Assembly (NCBI RefSeq): GCF_003143775.1 | Contig: NZ_QFRJ01000003.1 | Location: 57,122 to 121,121 of the forward strand | Source: Brumimicrobium oceani | Lineage (GTDB): Bacteria > Bacteroidota > Bacteroidia > Flavobacteriales_D > Crocinitomicaceae | DNA length: 64,000 nucleotides | Reading direction: 5' to 3' | Shown here: positions 9,513 through 17,959 of the stretch, one piece after another | Layout: every line of letters starts with the position of its first letter | Numbering within the stretch: the first letter of the stretch is position 1 | Position numbers and translations under genes: made by a program | The notes under the pieces: generated by a model | Databases searched by the model: none | What the model was told of the DNA's origin: nothing | Seen by the model: the letters and a program-made list of their open reading frames with translations, nothing else

Positions 9513-10082
9513 ATGAAAAATGACAACATTGGAAAATACCTAAACGACTTCAACTCACTTATTGACACGCCATTTATGAATCTGGACAAGATTGAATGGT
9601 GGCTATTAAAATATGCCGATTTCCATTTTGAAATCACAACGTATTATAGAGACAACAATATAAGTTATTCACCTAATTCGGACATAGAAGCCCACCCGCT
9701 TTACCCACTCATCATTAATCTTCATGCATTTTTAGATTTCTATCATTTTCTAAATGAAATTTCTGAATACGCCAGAAGAGAGGCTTATTTCAAAGAAGAA
9801 ATAAAAGAATATCAGCGTGTAAAAACTTCAAAAGAAAAATCGAAAGAATGGCTGACTAAAAACTTAAAATTTGGACTTGGTCCTTACCCCCAATTTATTA
9901 CAGACGCCAATGCCCTTGAAAACGACGAAATGATTGTGATTCATGAGCAACATGATGTGATTTTTTATTTGGATCGCAAGGACTTCAGCGCTGTGCTGGA
10001 GTTTATTGAAATTTTTGAGGAGGTGGTTTTTGAGAAGGAGTTGGAGGAAAAGGAGTTGGAGGGGTTTTGGGTTGGGGAGTGA
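9513..10082 (+). CDS. Hypothetical acidic protein
   Basis: A 189-residue soluble protein, rich in aromatic and acidic residues, with no signal peptide or membrane segment. It reads as largely helical (LIINLHAFLDFYHFLNEISEYARREAYF, quoted here only as positions about 69-95) and ends in a strongly acidic Glu/Lys-rich tail (about residues 165-189). I recognise no family. A TATCTT-type promoter remnant lies about 50 bases upstream, but it is weak. It sits at the edge of the restriction island, tail-to-tail with the Sau3AI-like gene, so it may be accessory. The antisense frame over its end is only a shadow. Confidence 0.6.
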   Translation: MKNDNIGKYLNDFNSLIDTPFMNLDKIEWWLLKYADFHFEITTYYRDNNISYSPNSDIEAHPLYPLIINLHAFLDFYHFLNEISEYARREAYFKEEIKEYQRVKTSKEKSKEWLTKNLKFGLGPYPQFITDANALENDEMIVIHEQHDVIFYLDRKDFSAVLEFIEIFEEVVFEKELEEKELEGFWVGE

Positions 10083-10208
10083 GAGCAGACAGATTTCCCC
10101 TTTTTTTGTTTCTATAAGTGTCTTATTGAAGAATGAAATAGATGTATAAATAGCAATCCCCAATTAAGAAGATTTCAAAGAAAGATGCTTTCTGAAGCTA
10201 AAAAAAAA

Positions 10209-11735
10209 TCAATAATAGTGCTGTTTAAAAATATTATCCCTCACATAACTTGCGTTCAACCAAAAGCAATGCTTAGTAAATTCAGTTAAACCGGTTAAAA
10301 CATCTTTTACGGGCAATGGATATACATCTTCTTTATTTTGCGCATGAGGTCTAACGTGGCTTATTCTAAATTCCGATTTCTTAGGGAAATGAGTTTTTCT
10401 AATTCCTTTAGAGGTAACCTCTTTGACTATTTTACCAGTGGAAATCAACAATCTCATTCTATCCCATACCGTTTTAGCTTCTAATATATCTGAATAAGGC
10501 ATGTTCCAAAAAGTAGCTTTCCTTAAGACTAACTCTTCACCACTATACTGATAAAAAATAAAGAAAAATTTACTTTCCAATACTGATTTAAACTCAGCGT
10601 CTTCCCAATCTCCAAGAATTAATTCTTCATATTTAAAAGTGGGAAAGGAAATATCCTCTTTTGGCAATAAATTTTCTTTAAGTCTAACTGTTTTTACTTG
10701 AATATCTGCTTTTTCAAACTCCTCTATTTTTTGTCCTAATTTAATACCTAATATGGCTTTTGAAAGATTTGCAAAATAGCTTTTTGCTTTTCTGTTTAAA
10801 TCTAGAGACAAATCATTTTCTATTTCAATTGATGTACATCCATAGAAGGGTTCAAACTTAGAAACTACTACCTCTTCAATAGAAAGCTCATCGGAAATAT
10901 CTTCTGAATTATTTAATACCTTGCCATAAGGTTCGAGGAAATCACTTGCAATACTTGGTAAGTCTTCCCTTTCTAAATATAATGGTTTAATTTTAGACTC
11001 GTTATCTCCAATCTGTTGGTCACGCTTATCTAGTAACTTTCCAAAAACATGTTTTTCATTCTGTGCTATTTTAGCAATTATATGATTTACATAGCCTTGT
11101 TTAAGTGAATAAGCTCTCTGCTTTGCTTTTTCTTCATTAAAAGGTTGTTTTCTATAAGATTTGAGAGCTGTTGAACCTTTGGTGCATGCTCCAAGGTAAA
11201 ATGTATCTCCTTCGGAAAGCTCATGTGCTCTGCCCTCTTTAATTTTCTTGTTTATAAACTCCCAATCCCTTTTAATAATTTTCAAATCTTCTTCAGGATA
11301 TTTCCAGCCATCAACCAATTTTATGAGATAATCTAATAAGTCTGTTTCTTTTTCATGTAAATAAAAAACCAATAAAAGATGTGCATTTTTTTGTAAGAAC
11401 GAACTCGAATCAAACTCTTCTTTATGGACTTCTAAATAGTTAATAATATTTAGAACCAATCTTTCTTTTGAGCGGAACTCTCCATTTTTCAATACCTTTA
11501 ATGGACTTGACTTCAATTCTAGTCCAGCCTCTAAAAAGTCAGGTGCAGCATCAGAATTTGGTTCATATCCAAAATAGAACTTTTCAAGTATTTGACCAAA
11601 ATTTCCTTTTCCTTTATATCCATGTTTTTCAATTGCAGCTCCACAAACCTGCCTTAAAGTTTTGTTTTTAAGTTTTTTAGAAAACTCCACAATAGAGTCC
11701 GCAGAATGGATATCATATTTCAAATCGTTATCCAT
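10209..11735 (-). CDS. Sau3AI/MutH-family type II restriction endonuclease
   Basis: A 508-residue protein, close to the 489 of Sau3AI, which cuts GATC. The N-terminal MutH-like domain shows KGNFGQILEKF and then PDFLEAGLELKSSPL: Glu51, Asp66, Glu73 and Lys75, the same spacing as the MutH E-D-E-K active site. The second half repeats the fold in degenerate form (around FEKADIQVKTVRL, about residues 340-352), as in Sau3AI, where it serves as an allosteric, non-cutting domain. It overlaps the preceding endonuclease gene by 8 bases and shares an operon with a C5 methyltransferase. GATC specificity is inferred from family, not shown. Confidence 0.9.
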   Translation of the reverse strand: MDNDLKYDIHSADSIVEFSKKLKNKTLRQVCGAAIEKHGYKGKGNFGQILEKFYFGYEPNSDAAPDFLEAGLELKSSPLKVLKNGEFRSKERLVLNIINYLEVHKEEFDSSSFLQKNAHLLLVFYLHEKETDLLDYLIKLVDGWKYPEEDLKIIKRDWEFINKKIKEGRAHELSEGDTFYLGACTKGSTALKSYRKQPFNEEKAKQRAYSLKQGYVNHIIAKIAQNEKHVFGKLLDKRDQQIGDNESKIKPLYLEREDLPSIASDFLEPYGKVLNNSEDISDELSIEEVVVSKFEPFYGCTSIEIENDLSLDLNRKAKSYFANLSKAILGIKLGQKIEEFEKADIQVKTVRLKENLLPKEDISFPTFKYEELILGDWEDAEFKSVLESKFFFIFYQYSGEELVLRKATFWNMPYSDILEAKTVWDRMRLLISTGKIVKEVTSKGIRKTHFPKKSEFRISHVRPHAQNKEDVYPLPVKDVLTGLTEFTKHCFWLNASYVRDNIFKQHYY

Positions 11736-12516
11736 TTATTTTTATGTCTAAACCTATTACCCAGACAGGGACTGATATCACTTTTGAAAATTCTTCTAAT
11801 ATTTTTACCGTCTTGTCGAAAGTAACTATACCATCACTTAACATTAATTCTAAATCATTAGTAGGAACAATATATATTAGACAGTCAATAGAATTTTGAA
11901 CATTAGCTTTCAGAACTTTGAAAAGATCCCTATAAACCAAAGCCCAATTTCCAAATTGAATTTCACCCACAATTAGGGGGAACATTGAATCCTCAGCAGG
12001 TAAAGGAATATCAATCCCTAATTTATCTTTTTGTTCTAGCTCTTTGGCAATTATTTTAAGCTCTGGATTTTTATTTAAAAAACTACTCCACTTTAAATCA
12101 CCCTCAAAGTATTGCAATTCACCGAAACAAAGATTCCGCAAAGCAGAAATATTTTTTTTATGATTTAAAATGGCGAAATCAAAACCTCCTATTGCACTCT
12201 TTTCTGAGCTAAAATAAAAAACTCCTTTATCCTCAACAACTTCTAATTTTATATCATTTCTTAAACTATTCTTCAGCAAACTTCTAATCTCACTATTTAA
12301 AACATCAGCTTTAATTCCTCTTAAATTTTTCTTTTGTTGTTTTTTGATACGAGCTTCAATAGGAATTTCTGCTTTAAGTGATTTAATTATTTTATTCTTA
12401 AGATAATCATGTGTATTAAGAATTTCAAAAGCATGATGATGGTAAAATGTATTTCGAACATATAGCCGGCCACTTGTTTTACTCAACCACCTGTCGATCT
12501 CTCTTTTAGTGTTCAT
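11728..12516 (-). CDS. BglII/BstYI-like type II restriction endonuclease
   Basis: A 262-residue protein whose second half follows the BglII/BstYI pattern: AEDSMFPLIVGEIQFGNW, then a DLFK helix, a hydrophobic IYIVP strand and VPVWVIGLD near the end. Asp176, Glu185 and Gln187 have the spacing of BglII Asp84, Glu93 and Gln95, which bind the catalytic metal. The first half (about 1-105) is basic and not recognised. It lies between the methyltransferase (11-base overlap) and the Sau3AI-like gene (8-base overlap), so all three are probably translated together. BglII-fold enzymes cut GATC-centred sites (AGATCT, RGATCY), which fits the neighbour's GATC; the true site is unknown. Confidence 0.75.
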   Translation of the reverse strand: MNTKREIDRWLSKTSGRLYVRNTFYHHHAFEILNTHDYLKNKIIKSLKAEIPIEARIKKQQKKNLRGIKADVLNSEIRSLLKNSLRNDIKLEVVEDKGVFYFSSEKSAIGGFDFAILNHKKNISALRNLCFGELQYFEGDLKWSSFLNKNPELKIIAKELEQKDKLGIDIPLPAEDSMFPLIVGEIQFGNWALVYRDLFKVLKANVQNSIDCLIYIVPTNDLELMLSDGIVTFDKTVKILEEFSKVISVPVWVIGLDIKING

Positions 12517-13747
12517 TTAATATATTTTTATAAAGTTCGACACCTATCTTTTCAATCACACCAACTACTAAAGCATTCCCCATAAAGAAAGCTCTTTTCG
12601 TATCTGATATTCCTTTGAACTCAGTATGGTTATCTGGAAACATATTTAACCTTTCCAATTCTACAGGAGTCAATCTTCGAAGTCCTCTATCCGTTTCAAC
12701 GACATGTTTAAACCTTGAAGGTGATTTACCACCTTCTCCCGTAATTATAGTTCTAGAAGCATTATCAAGTGCGTCTGGATAAATCATTCCTCCCTCACTA
12801 TAATTGTATTCAAAACCATCTTTAGTTGTCCTTTTCTCTTTTTTGGAACCTTTCAAATACTCCCATTTTTTAATATCCTTTTCATCAATGAAGAATTCTT
12901 CTGGTACTTCTCCATTTTGTAAAACATCCTTTAGGACAGTTTTTTCACCTTTATAATTAGGTTCAGTTTTAGTCGTATAGACCTTTCCATTTATAAGTAA
13001 ACCCGTATTTAAAAATGGTGATAGTTTTTTCCCTTTATTAAAATTATCCGTGATTTCTACAAGATCCCCCTCTAATTTAATTTCGTGAATAGAGTTTGTG
13101 GTTTGAACAGGGAACGCATTTGCAATTGTCCCTTCTTCTGATAACCAATTCAATTTATTAGACTTTAGCAGTCTTTTATAAATCGGTGTAGACTTATGGT
13201 ATCCAATAAAAAACACTCTTCTTCGTCTTTGAGGCATTCCATATTCTGCGGCATTAATTACGCGCCACTCAACTGCGTAGCCTAACATATTCAAACTTTG
13301 AAGCATAACTGCAAAATCTCGACCTCGCTGTGTAGCAGGTGATTTCAAAAGACGATCGACATTCTCTAAAAATAAATACTTAGGTTTGTTTTTTTTGTTG
13401 GCTAAAATTTCATGAATCGACCACCAGAGAACACCTTTCTTTCCTATGAGTCCTTTAGAATTGTGTAATGTTGTTGCAACCGAATAGTCCTGACAAGGAA
13501 ACCCACCGACTAATAAGTCATGATCAGGTACTTCTTCTACATTGCGCGTAACAACTTCATTTATATCTTCATTTGAATGATTTTTCTTACCAAATTTATT
13601 CTCATAAACTAATGAAGCGTGTTGCATTTTTGTTGAAGGCTCCCATTGATTGCTCCACACAACTTCATAATTGCTTTTCTCCAACCCGAGTCTAAAACCT
13701 CCAACTCCAGCAAATAATTCAACTACTTTTATTTTATTTTCTCCCAT
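12506..13747 (-). CDS. DNA (cytosine-5)-methyltransferase of a type II R-M system
   Basis: Transfers a methyl group from S-adenosylmethionine to C5 of cytosine in the recognition site, protecting host DNA. All core motifs are visible: motif I VVELFAGVGGFRLGLE (8-23), catalytic GGFPCQDYS with Cys85, motif VI LENV (127-130), motif VIII PQRRRRVFFIGY (172-183), and motif X MGNALVVGVIEKIG near the end. The target-recognition region lies at about 190-350. At 413 residues it matches M.Sau3AI-type enzymes in size, and gene order methyltransferase then endonucleases suits early protection. Its start lies 267 bases from the divergent small gene, with a good promoter between. Confidence 0.95.
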   Translation of the reverse strand: MGENKIKVVELFAGVGGFRLGLEKSNYEVVWSNQWEPSTKMQHASLVYENKFGKKNHSNEDINEVVTRNVEEVPDHDLLVGGFPCQDYSVATTLHNSKGLIGKKGVLWWSIHEILANKKNKPKYLFLENVDRLLKSPATQRGRDFAVMLQSLNMLGYAVEWRVINAAEYGMPQRRRRVFFIGYHKSTPIYKRLLKSNKLNWLSEEGTIANAFPVQTTNSIHEIKLEGDLVEITDNFNKGKKLSPFLNTGLLINGKVYTTKTEPNYKGEKTVLKDVLQNGEVPEEFFIDEKDIKKWEYLKGSKKEKRTTKDGFEYNYSEGGMIYPDALDNASRTIITGEGGKSPSRFKHVVETDRGLRRLTPVELERLNMFPDNHTEFKGISDTKRAFFMGNALVVGVIEKIGVELYKNILNEH

Positions 13748-13803
13748 TCTTATTTACATTGCAGTAATTAATGCTTCTCTGCCTCTCAAAACTAAAACCC
13801 TAA

Positions 13804-13834
13804 AAAAATTATGACCTTTTATTGTTTTTACAAA
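13804..13834 (-). promoter_or_regulatory. Predicted promoter of the R-M operon
   Basis: On the minus strand, TTTG (13831-13834) is followed after 19 bases by TAATTTTT (13804-13811), close to the Bacteroidota -33 TTTG / -7 TAnnTTTG pattern. It lies about 57 bases upstream of the methyltransferase ATG. No separate controller (C) protein gene is seen. Confidence 0.45.
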
Positions 13835-13958
13835 GCTTATCGATATTTTTTTTGGTTAAAAATAACTGATAAGTTCGTGTTATACAAATTGAGACATTTG
13901 CAATTTAAAAATAGTCTACCTCCAATAAATCTTTATCAAAACAACAACTCATAAATAA

Positions 13959-13989
13959 TTGCTTAAAACTTTAAAATTCAGTATATTTA
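13959..13989 (+). promoter_or_regulatory. Predicted promoter of the 81-residue gene
   Basis: TTG at 13959-13961, 20-base spacer, TATATTTA at 13982-13989: a good match to the Bacteroidota vegetative promoter apart from the last base. The ATG of the small downstream gene is 24 bases further on. Confidence 0.5.
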
Positions 13990-14013
13990 CACTCACTCTA
14001 AATTTAAGTAAGT

Positions 14014-14259
14014 ATGTATTCGAACAACAAATTCAACCATCCTTTTTATCAGCTCATGGAATTAAAAGACCAAGAGCTAAAAAATGAATTAACTTCATGG
14101 AGTCGCCTTGAATTAATAGAATGGTTATCTTGGAATGATAGAAACGGCGTTTATAACGATGAGGATTCTTTAAGAGAATTTGACAATATTCTAAAAAAGG
14201 ATCAAGCCATTGAAATTATAACAAGACAAATAAACGAAGGTCGTCCTGTTGAAAGTTAA
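14014..14259 (+). CDS. Small hypothetical protein in the restriction island
   Basis: An 81-residue soluble, acidic, helical protein with many Asn/Glu/Asp and three Trp (SWSRLELIEWLSWNDRNG at the centre). No signal, membrane segment or known domain. The promoter-like TTG-N20-TATATTTA just upstream and normal codon use argue that it is a real gene. It lies between the divergent R-M operon and the convergent HNH nuclease gene, 24 bases from the latter's end. Its role in the island, if any, is unknown. Confidence 0.6.
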   Translation: MYSNNKFNHPFYQLMELKDQELKNELTSWSRLELIEWLSWNDRNGVYNDEDSLREFDNILKKDQAIEIITRQINEGRPVES

Positions 14260-14283
14260 ATTCAAATGAAAGCTTAAGAAACC

Positions 14284-15261
14284 TCACCCCAAAAAACACT
14301 CCCGCCTATGCCACCCCAAATTCTCCTGCAACGGATAAAATCGTTTTTCCAAAGGCAATAAAATCTTCTTGCCTTCAAACTGCTTCAACGAGTAAACCGA
14401 ATCATTTTCAACAATACTTTTAGAAATTCGCACCAAATAATTCTCATCAATGGTGATTAAACCACGGTCGAAGGCACGATGAATTGTTGGGGTTAAGCTA
14501 AATCCATTTCCCACGGTGTCGTCTTGTGAAATTGAAAAGGGTTTTATATGACAGGCATCCACTAATTGTGCGTTAATTGTGGCTTCGATTCGTAATCCTG
14601 AAATTGCGCAGGTGTAATTGTAAAGTTTGGGGATTTCTTTTTTGAAAATTCCGTTTCTCACATAGATTTCTTCTTCAAAATCGCTGACTTTCATTTTACT
14701 TCGCAATTCTGCAATTCTCTCGGCATAGGTTAAACTATCACTCTCTAAAACTTGACTTGCAAGCTGATTGGCAAAATCGTTTTCTGAATTTATCAATCTT
14801 TCTTTTGTTTTCGGGAAGTAATGATTTAATAATTCAGATTTGATTACTTCTCTGGAAATTGGATTTAGCAAAAATGAAAACAACATCTTGTCCATTTCCG
14901 CAAGTTCAATAGCCTCTCTTAAGCCACTAAAAGATGAAATTGTTCTTGGGATAAACGCACCATGTTTGGAGTGGAGTTTCCAAAATCCATCTGATTTCAA
15001 ACGAAAAAATGGCATTGCGAAATTCTGCAAATGATCTGTTTCCACTAGCTTCGACCAAATATCTTTAAAAGACAGCACCAATTCAGGAGAAATGGCAATG
15101 CGGTTGGAAATAATATCTCCATTTTCAATTCCTTCAATAATAGCCAACAACAAAACAGGTTTATGCGGTGCATCGCCCCTCACCTTATTCCTGTCTCGCC
15201 TTAATTTCTTAAGCTGAAATAGGTATTTTGAGATTTGTTCTTCGTTTTCCATAGCTTTCAC
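14284..15261 (-). CDS. HNH endonuclease with a ScoMcrA-like (sulfur-binding-type) N-terminal region
   Basis: A 325-residue protein ending in an HNH nuclease domain: NYTCAISGLRI, DACHIKPFS (His238), then NGFSLTPTIHRAFDRGLI (Asn252, His261). The N-terminal part has APHKPVLLLAIIEGIENGDI (31-50), NRIAISPEL and PFFRLKSDGFWKL, the pattern seen in the DNA sulfur-binding domain of ScoMcrA-type enzymes, which recognise phosphorothioated DNA. That would make it a type IV-like restriction enzyme acting on modified incoming DNA. Only the HNH part is certain; the sulfur-binding role is inference. No dnd or ssp modification genes are in the window. Confidence 0.8.
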   Translation of the reverse strand: MKAMENEEQISKYLFQLKKLRRDRNKVRGDAPHKPVLLLAIIEGIENGDIISNRIAISPELVLSFKDIWSKLVETDHLQNFAMPFFRLKSDGFWKLHSKHGAFIPRTISSFSGLREAIELAEMDKMLFSFLLNPISREVIKSELLNHYFPKTKERLINSENDFANQLASQVLESDSLTYAERIAELRSKMKVSDFEEEIYVRNGIFKKEIPKLYNYTCAISGLRIEATINAQLVDACHIKPFSISQDDTVGNGFSLTPTIHRAFDRGLITIDENYLVRISKSIVENDSVYSLKQFEGKKILLPLEKRFYPLQENLGWHRRECFLG

Positions 15262-15736
15262 AATAATACAAATTAATTAAGAACCCTCTTCCTTCCCTCT
15301 CTCCTCACTCCCTCTCCCTCTCTGCACAACCTCTCCCTCTCCCTCTCCCTCTCCCTCTCCCTTTTATTTTACTTCTCCCTAAGCTTCAGCGCAAACTCTC
15401 CCTCCCAATTTATCGGCTCCCCTGCCCCGACGAAACCAGAAAGCTTGGCGAACACAAAAGCTATTTGAACACGCAAAGAAAGAGCGACTTTAGAAGCTCC
15501 TTTGTTTGGGTTGTTTCAAAAGGATTTGGGGAGGCAACTTGGCGGTGTAGGCGGAAATAGGCCCTAAAAAAAAATGATAAGTAAGAATAAGGTGTTTTCT
15601 AGAATCTCATAATACTTTAGCTGACTCATTTACTGAGGAGTAATTGTTGTTCCTCTTGGAATGCTAGGGTAATTCGTCAATTAATTTTCGCCCATTAGTT
15701 ATTGCCTAAACTCTTTTGAATGTTAAATTTGTAGGA
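15262..15736. other. Gene-free stretch with CTCCCT tandem and dispersed repeat
   Basis: No gene is supported. CTCCCT units are repeated at about 15308-15361. CTTCAGCGCAAACTCTCCCT at 15384-15403 recurs with one change at 21345-21364, directly at the sbcC stop, so it is a dispersed element. The part from about 15419 to 15560 is more GC-rich and of different texture than its surroundings, with broken frames on both strands; it may be a decayed mobile-element remnant, but I could not identify it. Confidence 0.5.
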
Positions 15737-17959
15737 ATGAAGCTTAGCCGTTATATCGCGATATTTTTTATCTTTTTGTTTTGGAACAATTCCTACTCAC
15801 AAAGCATGGAGAAGGAATTTGCTTCGGGAGATTACCTTAGCATAATTGATCATGCAGCGGAGATTGAAGCTGAGAATTCGTTTATGGATTTGTTTTATTT
15901 AGCGCGATCTTATACCAAATTGAATCTGCAGAGAAAGTCCATAAAAACGATAAACCGAATTAAAAAGTTTAATGAACCCTGCGAAAAGGTGGCGTATCAC
16001 TCCCTACTCTCCTACTATTATCAGATCATGTTGTACAAGGATTCTTGCGCTTATCATGCTGATATTGCGATGAAAACACTTTACAATTCTCAATGTCAGG
16101 ATTCTTTACTCATTTCTGAAACTTATCGACAATATGCCAACGCGATGCGAAATGGTGAAGGGTATCATAGTGTTTTAGATAGGTCACCCAATTTGAGAAC
16201 GCGATTCAAATACCGGAATCGTTTTTTAAAGAAATACCTGGACACGGCCATGTTTTATGCTCCCTATGCAGAACAAAAGGGCAATGTATACCACACGATG
16301 GGGACAATGCTCTCAGATGCTATTTATCAATACTCGATTACGGGTGACCCGCAATATAAGCAATATTCAAAAGAGGCCATTGATTATTTAAACCAGTGTA
16401 TTGCGCTTGAAACTTCGACTTTTCTGAATGCGAATGCCTATGCTATTATTGGTTTAATTCAGTATTATATTGAGGAATATGAGGATGCGGAACAAAGTTT
16501 TCTTCAAGGAATTGAATACACCAAAGTAGACGGAAAAGTAAAGTTTGCCCATCGATTTATTGTGATTTCTGACTGGTTGGGAATGACGTATGAAACCGTT
16601 TATCGGCACACGCAAAATAAAGAATACTTACACAAAGCGAATGAAATTTACAAGGCGAGCGTTAAAACTTGGGATTTAAACATTGGTAAAACTTTGTATA
16701 ATGACGCTTATCACAATTCTGCGAAAGGTAAATTGATCAAAAACAATTTAGATCTTTTTGAGGTAAGCCATGACAGTACTTATCTTTTTGAAGCCTTTGA
16801 TTACTTAGAAAGGTCTAAATATCCTGAATTTTATAATGAGCAGGTTTCTATCAATGAAATTCAAAATCGACTAAGTAATCATCAAGCTTTTGTGAGTTAT
16901 GGTTCGGTAAATAGGCCGTGGAGAAACATTGCTTTTATTATTACCCAAAATGATTTTGAAGTCGTGGTTTCAAAGGGAGAATTGATGATGAATTCAATTG
17001 CTGAATTTCATACACTGTATCGTTTTAATGATTTTCAAGATTTCAAAAAAAGGAGCAATGAATATTACAAAGTGTATTTTGAAATGGTAGATACTCTTCT
17101 AACACAAAAGGGCATTGACAAAGTTATTGTTAGTAATTCGGACAATATGTCTTTACTTAATTTAGACGTTTTAGTTGCCGATACGCTGGGTGAAAAATGG
17201 AAGGATTTGAACTATGTTTTTCACCGCTTTAAATTCAGTTATGCACTTTCAGCGGGTGCTTTTCTCAATCAGAAAAAAACGGGTAATGCGCCTAATTCTT
17301 TCGGAATATCTTTAGGAAATTATAAAGAGGAAGCCAATTTGCGGTTCTCAAAACGTTTGACCCAAAACTTCAATGAATTGTATGGCGCGACGAACATTCC
17401 TATAGATGAAAACATATTAAAAAAAGACATCAGTTTATTATTAAGTCATGGAGAAGGGGGCTATAATCAGTCTAGCGCTGTGGTCAAACTCAATGGTGTT
17501 AAATCGGTATCTTCCAAAGATGTAGAAGAGATGAAACTCGACAATGAATTGGTGGTTTTCTCTGCTTGTAACACCAACGCTTCTCAACGTTATTTTAGCA
17601 GTGGCGCGATTGGGAGTTTTGCCAAAGCATTTCGAAAAGCAGGAAGCAAAGCGGTAATTACCACCAGTTGGGCGATTGATGATCAATCAAATGCTTTTAT
17701 TTTGGAACGTTTTATAGACCATCTAGCGAAAGGAATAAGCAAAGACGAAGCTTTATGGCAAGCCCAAAAAGAATACTGGAATCAATGTTCTAGTGATGAA
17801 GAATACAATCCACTTTATTGGGCTCCTTATGTTTTAACGGGGAATAGTGAGGGATTGGTCTTAGAAAAGGAAACCCATAAATTTTATTTTAGCGTTTACT
17901 GGTATTTGCTTTTATTTCCGATTCCTCTATTTATTTTATTGAAACGCAGGTTCTCTTAA
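15737..17959 (+). CDS. TPR-CHAT protein, putative envelope caspase-like protease
   Basis: About 740 residues. A signal peptide (KLSRYIAIFFIFLFWNN) is followed by TPR-like helical repeats (about 25-360), then a CHAT domain of the caspase/separase superfamily: LLLSHGEGG with His571 and VVFSACNT with Cys611 are the expected catalytic dyad, and AVITTSWAIDDQS and NPLYWAPYVLTG are the usual C-terminal CHAT motifs. A last membrane segment (about 716-735) and KRR anchor the end, so the body should face the periplasm. I start at ATG 15737; an in-frame TTG 21 bases upstream is possible. It is convergent with the sigma factor/TPR pair, overlapping it by 24 bases. Substrate unknown. Confidence 0.85.
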   Translation: MKLSRYIAIFFIFLFWNNSYSQSMEKEFASGDYLSIIDHAAEIEAENSFMDLFYLARSYTKLNLQRKSIKTINRIKKFNEPCEKVAYHSLLSYYYQIMLYKDSCAYHADIAMKTLYNSQCQDSLLISETYRQYANAMRNGEGYHSVLDRSPNLRTRFKYRNRFLKKYLDTAMFYAPYAEQKGNVYHTMGTMLSDAIYQYSITGDPQYKQYSKEAIDYLNQCIALETSTFLNANAYAIIGLIQYYIEEYEDAEQSFLQGIEYTKVDGKVKFAHRFIVISDWLGMTYETVYRHTQNKEYLHKANEIYKASVKTWDLNIGKTLYNDAYHNSAKGKLIKNNLDLFEVSHDSTYLFEAFDYLERSKYPEFYNEQVSINEIQNRLSNHQAFVSYGSVNRPWRNIAFIITQNDFEVVVSKGELMMNSIAEFHTLYRFNDFQDFKKRSNEYYKVYFEMVDTLLTQKGIDKVIVSNSDNMSLLNLDVLVADTLGEKWKDLNYVFHRFKFSYALSAGAFLNQKKTGNAPNSFGISLGNYKEEANLRFSKRLTQNFNELYGATNIPIDENILKKDISLLLSHGEGGYNQSSAVVKLNGVKSVSSKDVEEMKLDNELVVFSACNTNASQRYFSSGAIGSFAKAFRKAGSKAVITTSWAIDDQSNAFILERFIDHLAKGISKDEALWQAQKEYWNQCSSDEEYNPLYWAPYVLTGNSEGLVLEKETHKFYFSVYWYLLLFPIPLFILLKRRFS

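Noticed and set aside
9864-10163. 99-codon minus frame over the end of the 189-residue gene
   Set aside because: Antisense shadow; no recognisable protein, and the plus frame has better start context.
15308-15361. CTCCCT tandem run considered as a CRISPR or satellite
   Set aside because: Units are 6 bases with no spacers; a simple repeat only.
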